From: Flavobacteriales bacterium UBA972
GTDB lineage: Bacteria; Bacteroidota; Bacteroidia; Flavobacteriales; Schleiferiaceae
DNA: 11,070 bases
NCBI GenBank assembly: GCA_002292855.1
Contig: DBBY01000066.1
Span: forward strand, 1-11,070
Direction of reading: 5' to 3'
Under the pieces are notes generated by a model. The model was not told the DNA's origin and made no database searches. It worked only from the letters and a program-made list of their open reading frames with translations. Positions 6,996-11,070 of the stretch are shown here, piece after piece; the first letter of the stretch is position 1; the number at the start of each line of letters is the position of its first letter. The translations under genes were made by a program, and so were the position numbers.

Positions 6996-7442
6996 ATGGC
7001 ATTTTCACGAACCAAGACCTACACCATTGATGCCGCTCGCCAGGCGATTCATCGATACTGCGCCTTTCAGGAGCGCTGCCAAAGCGAAGTACAGGAGCGA
7101 TTGCGCAGCATGGGAATCGTTCCCGAGGCGCAGGCGGAGTTGGTTTCTGAACTCATTTCTGGCGACTTTTTAAGCGAGGAGCGCTTTGCCAGGGCCTTTG
7201 CCCGGGGAAAATTCCGCATCAAAGGATGGGGTCCGCGCAAAATTGCCCAAGGTCTTCAGGCCAAGAGGGTGTCTTCTGCCTGCATCGCCCTGGGAATGAG
7301 CGAACTCAATGAAGAGGAGGTGCGTACCTATTTGAGCAGGCAGCGCAGCAAGTACCCCGACGACCAGCAATGGATTGCCTGGTGCCTGCGCAAGGGCTAT
7401 GACCTTGCCGCGGCCAAGGAGGCTATGGCGGGCGCCGACTAG
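6996..7442 (+). CDS. recX: Regulatory protein RecX
   Basis: A RecX family protein, which modulates (usually inhibits) RecA filaments during recombination and SOS repair. The 148-residue all-helical protein shows family signatures: ERCQSEVQERLRSMGI, then LISGDFLSEERFARAFARGK and the FRIKGWGPRKI stretch, followed by a less conserved C-terminal three-helix repeat. I chose the ATG at 6996; a TTG at 6981 is also in frame but lies in the terminator T run, so a transcript starting after the terminator could not include it. recA is not nearby. The last four bases are shared with the end of ltaE on the other strand: both stops (TAG) lie in the palindrome CTAG at 7439-7442. No obvious promoter sits between terminator and ATG, so its transcription is unclear. 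Confidence 0.9.
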   Translation: MAFSRTKTYTIDAARQAIHRYCAFQERCQSEVQERLRSMGIVPEAQAELVSELISGDFLSEERFARAFARGKFRIKGWGPRKIAQGLQAKRVSSACIALGMSELNEEEVRTYLSRQRSKYPDDQQWIAWCLRKGYDLAAAKEAMAGAD

Positions 7443-8473
7443 GCCTTCCAGGTGCTCAGGGCCTCTTTAAGGCGGCTAACTTCTGGGTCGCCCACGTCGT
7501 AGTGAAGCACGGCCCTCAGCCAAAAGGGGTCCATGGCCATGAGGCGGATTCCCTGCGCGTCGAGATGGGCCAAAAGATCCCGCGGATCAAGACCTGCGTT
7601 CAATCGAAACAGGACCATGTTGGTGTCGGCCGGCTTGATGGCTTCTACGTAGGGAAGGTTCGAAACATGCTTTGCAAGGTCGGCGGCACGCAGATGGTCT
7701 TCGGCCAAGCGTTCCACATGGTGGTCCAGGGCGTAGATTCCGGCGGCGGCCAAGTAGCCGGCTTGGCGCATGCCTCCGCCCAGACGCTTGCGAATTCGAC
7801 GGGCCTGGTTGATAAAGTCGCGCGAACCCAGAAGAACCGAACCCACGGGCGCGCCGAGACCCTTGGACAGACAGATGGAAATGGAGTCAAAGACCTGGCC
7901 GTAGTCGCTGGCTTGCTCGCCGTCGGCAACCAGGGCATTGAAGAGGCGCGCTCCATCGAGATGGTAGCCAAGGTGGTTGCGCCTGGCGAATCCGCCGAGC
8001 TCGCGAAGTGCATCCAGCCCAATGGTGGTTCCGCCGCCTTTGTTGGAAGTGTTCTCTGCAACGACCAGCCGGGTAGGGGCCGCATGCACGTTGTCCATGG
8101 GCTGAAGCAGAAGTTCGGCCTGCGCGGCAGAAAGTCGCCCGTAGTCGTCGCCCCCCACACGCACCTGAACCCCGCTGTTGAAGGCAAGGCCTCCGCCCTC
8201 GTAGTTGTAGACGTGGGCCAACTTGCTGCAGATAACCTCATCGCCCGGTTGGGTGTGCACCTTGACCGAGATTTGGTTGGTCATAGTCCCCGAGGGGCAA
8301 AAAAGACCGGATTCCATGCCAAAGCGTTCGGCGAGGATGGACTCGAGCCGCAAAACAGTGGGGTCGTCGCCCAGGACGTCGTCGCCAACAGGGGCTGCGG
8401 CCATGGCCCGGAGCATGGCCTCGGTGGGGCGGGTTACGGTATCGGAGCGGAAATCCGCAGTCGTTGCATTCAT
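7439..8473 (-). CDS. ltaE: Low-specificity L-threonine aldolase (PLP-dependent)
   Basis: Splits L-threonine or L-allo-threonine to glycine and acetaldehyde using pyridoxal phosphate, in the cytoplasm. The 344-residue protein is a fold-type I enzyme of normal length. It begins with DFRSDTVTRPTEAMLRAM, the family N-terminal signature, continues with GDDVLGDDPTV and FCPSGTMTNQI, has the cofactor-ring aspartate Asp173 in HLDGARLFNA, and the Schiff-base lysine Lys204 in CLSKGLGAPVGS. KRLGGGMRQAG at 229-239 is also typical. The start is ATG at 8471-8473. The same frame stays open on the minus strand as far as 9337, but that upstream part runs antisense through prfB and matches nothing. A TACCTTCG box ends 5 nt before the ATG. 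The gene diverges from prfB and converges with recX. Confidence 0.95.
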   Translation of the reverse strand: MNATTADFRSDTVTRPTEAMLRAMAAAPVGDDVLGDDPTVLRLESILAERFGMESGLFCPSGTMTNQISVKVHTQPGDEVICSKLAHVYNYEGGGLAFNSGVQVRVGGDDYGRLSAAQAELLLQPMDNVHAAPTRLVVAENTSNKGGGTTIGLDALRELGGFARRNHLGYHLDGARLFNALVADGEQASDYGQVFDSISICLSKGLGAPVGSVLLGSRDFINQARRIRKRLGGGMRQAGYLAAAGIYALDHHVERLAEDHLRAADLAKHVSNLPYVEAIKPADTNMVLFRLNAGLDPRDLLAHLDAQGIRLMAMDPFWLRAVLHYDVGDPEVSRLKEALSTWKA

Positions 8474-8478
8474 AGGTT

Positions 8479-8486
8479 CGAAGGTA
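8479..8486 (-). promoter_or_regulatory. Putative -7 box of ltaE (one mismatch)
   Basis: On the minus strand the bases read TACCTTCG, one change from TAnnTTTG, and end exactly 5 nt before the ltaE ATG. No convincing -33 TTG lies 19-21 nt upstream. If it is used, transcription would start at or next to the start codon. Confidence 0.4.
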
Positions 8487-8496
8487 GGGGGTGGCG

Positions 8497-8504
8497 TACT
8501 TTTG
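8497..8504 (+). promoter_or_regulatory. Putative -7 box of prfB (exact consensus)
   Basis: TACTTTTG is a perfect TAnnTTTG match and ends 5 nt before the prfB ATG at 8510, the same distance as the boxes of ltaE and of the gene at 9686. A clear -33 element is not seen. A transcription start at or near the ATG would make the mRNA leaderless. Confidence 0.5.
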
Positions 8505-8509
8505 CCGCC

Positions 8510-9625
8510 ATGATTTCGCCCGAAAAAATTAAGGAATACCATCAACGCATCGAGCACCTCAAGGGCTACCTGCGCCTCGAAGAAAAGCGCATTACCGCCG
8601 CCAACGAAGAGGAAAAAACCGGCAATCCAAGTTTTTGGGACGACGCCAAGAAGGCCGAACTTACCATGCGCAAAATCCGCGAACTTAAGTACTGGATTCA
8701 GGGCTACGAGGCCGTTCAAGCGCAGTTTGGCGAAGTCGAGACCTCGGTAGAGTTTTACCGCGAGGGCGTGATTGAAGAGTCTGAGGTAGACGCGGCCGTC
8801 GCGGAGCTTGAGGCGCAGTTGAGCACCCTGGAGTTCCGCAACATGCTCAGCGGCGAAGAAGACAAGATGAGCGCCGTGCTGCAGGTAACCGCGGGAGCAG
8901 GCGGTACCGAGTCTTGCGATTGGGCGGGTATGCTCATGCGCATGTACCTGCGCTGGGCCGAGCGCAACGGCCACAAGGTGCGCGAGTTGAACTTTCAAGA
9001 AGGCGAAGTTGCGGGAGTAAAAACCGTTACCCTCGAAATCGAAGGCGAGTTTGTGTTTGGCTACCTCAAGGGCGAGAACGGAGTCCACCGCCTCGTGCGC
9101 ATCAGTCCCTTTGATTCCAACGCGCGCCGACACACGTCCTTCGTGAGCGTTTATGTCTACCCCCTGGTGGACGATACCATTGACATTCAGGTGAATATGG
9201 CCGATATTGACTGGGACACGTTTCGCTCCAGTGGGGCGGGCGGCCAGAACGTCAACAAGGTCGAGACGGGAGTGCGACTCCGCCACAAACCCTCGGGTAT
9301 TGTCATTGAGAACACCGAGACGCGGTCGCAGCTTCAAAACAAAGAGAAGGCGATTCAGCTGCTCAAATCACGCCTCTACGAGCAGGTGATTGAAGAGCGC
9401 AATGCCAAACGCACCATTATTGAGGCGGGCAAAAAGAAGATTGAGTGGGGTTCGCAAATACGCAACTACGTGCTGCATCCCTACAAATTGGTTAAGGACG
9501 TGCGCACTGGGGTCGAGACCAGCGACCCGGATTCGGTTCTGGAGGGCGAAATTGATGCCTTCCTCAAGGCCTACCTCATGGCTGACGGTCAGGCCTCGGC
9601 AGACTTTAACGACGACGGACTTTAG
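8510..9625 (+). CDS. prfB: Peptide chain release factor 2 (RF2)
   Basis: Recognises UGA and UAA in the ribosome and triggers release of the finished peptide. The 371-residue protein has the N-terminal helical domain (to about 100), the codon-reading SPF tripeptide at 199-201 (in RISPFDSNARRHTSF) that defines RF2 over RF1, and the peptide-release GGQ at 244-246 in SSGAGGQNVNK. The spacing between them matches E. coli RF2. The N-terminus reads straight through KGYLRLEEKR: the in-frame UGA and CUUUGA slippery site used for autoregulatory +1 frameshifting in many bacteria are absent. The start is ATG 8510; the frame is open much further upstream (to 7502), but that is antisense of ltaE. The stop is TAG, which RF2 itself does not read. 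A TACTTTTG box lies 5 nt before the ATG. Confidence 0.97.
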   Translation: MISPEKIKEYHQRIEHLKGYLRLEEKRITAANEEEKTGNPSFWDDAKKAELTMRKIRELKYWIQGYEAVQAQFGEVETSVEFYREGVIEESEVDAAVAELEAQLSTLEFRNMLSGEEDKMSAVLQVTAGAGGTESCDWAGMLMRMYLRWAERNGHKVRELNFQEGEVAGVKTVTLEIEGEFVFGYLKGENGVHRLVRISPFDSNARRHTSFVSVYVYPLVDDTIDIQVNMADIDWDTFRSSGAGGQNVNKVETGVRLRHKPSGIVIENTETRSQLQNKEKAIQLLKSRLYEQVIEERNAKRTIIEAGKKKIEWGSQIRNYVLHPYKLVKDVRTGVETSDPDSVLEGEIDAFLKAYLMADGQASADFNDDGL

Positions 9626-9672
9626 ATAGACATCGGTGGGCCACGGTGCGCCGCCATGGTCGGGAGCGTTTG

Positions 9673-9680
9673 TACCTTAG
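9673..9680 (+). promoter_or_regulatory. Putative -7 box of the SBBP-repeat protein gene (one mismatch)
   Basis: TACCTTAG, one change from TAnnTTTG, ends 5 nt before the ATG at 9686. It lies in the 60-bp gap after prfB (9626-9685), which holds no convincing terminator. No -33 TTG is seen at the usual distance. Confidence 0.35.
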
Positions 9681-9685
9681 GCTCA

Positions 9686-11070
9686 ATGGCTCGACTCTAT
9701 GCTCTTTGGTTGCTGTCCTTGATTGGAATCGGCGGGATGCATGCGCAGGTGCTCTCCAAGCCCGAAGCCCTGATTCTGCCCAATGAGGGTCAGTGGCCCA
9801 GCGAGGTTCTTGCCATGGTCAACGTAGACGCCGCTCGCGTCTGGATTCTTGCCGACGGACTTCGCTTTGTGGCGCGCATGCCTGGCGAGGGCGACAGCGT
9901 GGTCGTTTGGACCGAGCGCTACTTGAATGCCCGGGGCGGGCAACTTGAATTGCAAGCGAGCGGTCCTCCTACGGCCTTTTCCTTGGGGCGCAAGCCGTTA
10001 ATCTCCGTCAGGGGCAGTTCGCAGGCCTGGCTTCGGGGCATTTACCCGGGTGTTGACCTCGAACTACGCGTCGAGGGAGGCCGCCTTAAAACCTGGTGGC
10101 AGGGCGAGGACCTTTCGCCCATTCTCCTCCATTTTGAAGGATGCGCCGGCCGCAGGCAATGGCGGCATCCAGAGGTCCTTGAACTGCAAACCCCTGCGGG
10201 AGTGGCCGAACTTTGGGCGCCGGTGGCCTATAACCGCGACGGAAGCCTGGTGCCGGTCCAGTGGCAGCAATCGGGCGAGAATTGGGGATTCAAGGCCCCG
10301 GGAGCCCAGCGAATTGATCCGACTTATGTGTTCAGCAGCTTCAGCGGCTCCCTGAGCGACAACTTCGGTTACACCGCAACCTATGACCTGCAGGGCCGCA
10401 CCTGGCTCGGGGGTGTGGCTTTTGCCAACCAGTTCCCTACGCAGAACGGAGTTCAGGCCAACTTTGGCGGCGGGGGCGTCGACATGGTCTTCATGCTGTT
10501 CAACGCCACGGGAACCGGAATCATTTCTTCGACCTATTTGGGCGGATCCGGTCAGGAACAGCCCCATTCCCTGCGTGTTGCGCCCAACGGAGACCTCTTG
10601 ATTAAGGGAATTACCAATTCCATCAACTTTCCTGTTTCGAGCAACGCCTACGACACTGCCTTGGCCCTCGCTCCCGGCAGCGGCTCCATGAACGGGGGAG
10701 GGGTTGTCTATACCTCGGCCACCGACCTGGTCCTGGTCCGCCTCGATTCAACGGGTGCGCAGTTGAAGGCCTCAACCTACTACGGACGACTGGGTTACGA
10801 CGGCCTGCAAGACACAGACATGCCCCACTACGGCGACGAGGCCCGGGGAGATGTTTGGGCGGACCAGACCGGAATTTGGATTGCCACTGCGTCGCGGTCT
10901 CGCGCCATGGCCACCTGGCCCCTGGACACCTCCCGAGACGGTCCCATTGACGGACTTCTCGCTCACTTCAGCCCCAATTTAGACAGCCTCCGCTGGGCCA
11001 CCTACGTCGGCGGACCCAATTTAGACGGCCTTACTTCCCTCATTTCTACGCCCACGGCTCAGGGCCCCCG
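9686..11070 (+). CDS. Large secreted protein with SBBP-like repeats (3' end beyond window)
   Basis: The frame is open from ATG 9686 to the window end, 461 codons with no stop, so the protein is truncated only by the edge. Residues 1-20 form a Sec signal peptide (LWLLSLIGIGG core, likely cut after MHA). The mature start with PNEGQW, then YPGVDLELRV near 125, resembles the N-terminal domain (DUF7948-like) that precedes SBBP repeats. From about 266 come three similar strand units: DMVFMLFNATGTGIISSTYLGG (266), DLVLVRLDSTGAQLKASTYYG (347) and DGLLAHFSPNLDSLRWATYVGG (422), the first followed by the NGDLLIKGITNSINFPVSS element typical of SBBP beta-propellers. In Bacteroidota such proteins are often long and end in a type IX secretion sorting domain, which cannot be seen here. 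No enzyme motif is visible; a cell-surface or adhesive role is only inference. Confidence 0.85.
   Translation, partial: MARLYALWLLSLIGIGGMHAQVLSKPEALILPNEGQWPSEVLAMVNVDAARVWILADGLRFVARMPGEGDSVVVWTERYLNARGGQLELQASGPPTAFSLGRKPLISVRGSSQAWLRGIYPGVDLELRVEGGRLKTWWQGEDLSPILLHFEGCAGRRQWRHPEVLELQTPAGVAELWAPVAYNRDGSLVPVQWQQSGENWGFKAPGAQRIDPTYVFSSFSGSLSDNFGYTATYDLQGRTWLGGVAFANQFPTQNGVQANFGGGGVDMVFMLFNATGTGIISSTYLGGSGQEQPHSLRVAPNGDLLIKGITNSINFPVSSNAYDTALALAPGSGSMNGGGVVYTSATDLVLVRLDSTGAQLKASTYYGRLGYDGLQDTDMPHYGDEARGDVWADQTGIWIATASRSRAMATWPLDTSRDGPIDGLLAHFSPNLDSLRWATYVGGPNLDGLTSLISTPTAQGP

Noticed and set aside
7441..7464. Possible terminator for recX (AGGCC and GGCCT arms)
   Set aside because: Only 5 bp of stem, a 14-nt loop and a weak CTTT tail, inside the ltaE coding end.
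7502..8509. Long in-frame extension of prfB upstream (707-residue frame from 7502)
   Set aside because: It is antisense to ltaE, whose identity is certain. The two genes have aligned codons, so antisense stops need TTA, CTA or TCA codons, which are scarce here. The RF2 N-terminus begins at 8510.
8474..9337. Minus-strand extension of ltaE (632-residue frame) through prfB
   Set aside because: The same codon-alignment artefact. The upstream part resembles no family, and the aldolase N-terminal signature starts at 8473.
9640..9660. Hairpin between prfB and the next gene (CCACGG and CCATGG arms)
   Set aside because: Short stem with a mismatch and no T run, so not a credible intrinsic terminator.
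1..11070. Mobile elements, CRISPR, tRNA or rRNA genes, toxin-antitoxin or defence cassettes
   Set aside because: No transposase or integrase motifs, terminal repeats, regularly spaced repeats or tRNA-like cloverleaf were noticed. Nearly all DNA is taken by recognisable core genes.

Overview
The window looks like chromosomal core sequence from a member of the Bacteroidota, most likely a marine Flavobacteriales lineage with fairly high GC for that group (codon third positions are visibly GC-rich; I did not compute the value). The pointers are: the gliding genes gldD and gldE; the mutY-ssb-gldE-gldD gene order; an HU protein of the Bacteroidota subtype; an RNase G without the zinc-link cysteines; near-absence of Shine-Dalgarno sequences; promoter boxes of the TAnnTTTG type; and a large SBBP-repeat secreted protein.

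Layout. Positions 1-994 (+): 3' part of heme A synthase (ctaA), cut by the left edge. Positions 942-4364 (-): a tight block transcribed mutY, ssb, gldE, gldD (DNA repair, single-strand binding, gliding/type IX secretion), whose last gene overlaps ctaA tail to tail. Positions 4439-6933 (+): HU, a membrane-anchored TPR protein, a 29-residue very basic AURKAIP1/COX24-type protein, and RNase G, closed by a clear intrinsic terminator. Positions 6996-7442 (+): recX, converging on ltaE (7439-8473, -). ltaE diverges from prfB (8510-9625, +) across only 36 bp. Positions 9686-11070 (+): the 5' part of a large secreted SBBP-repeat protein that runs off the right edge; its 461 visible codons are open with no stop.

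How the genes fit together: most are housekeeping genes. MutY, SSB, HU and RecX concern DNA repair and maintenance. RNase G, the small basic protein and RF2 concern RNA maturation and translation. GldD and GldE belong to gliding/type IX secretion, and the last gene is of a kind often exported by that system, although its C-terminal sorting domain lies outside the window.

I found no mobile element, CRISPR array, RNA gene or defence-like cassette, and I do not think the window holds a new multi-gene system. The best leads are small: three genes whose start codons follow a TAnnTTnG box by exactly 5 nt (possible leaderless transcription), a 36-bp divergent promoter region, a tiny ribosome-type protein next to RNase G, an unusual SSB C-terminal tip, and an RF2 gene without the programmed frameshift. 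No gene-free stretch exceeds about 75 bp.
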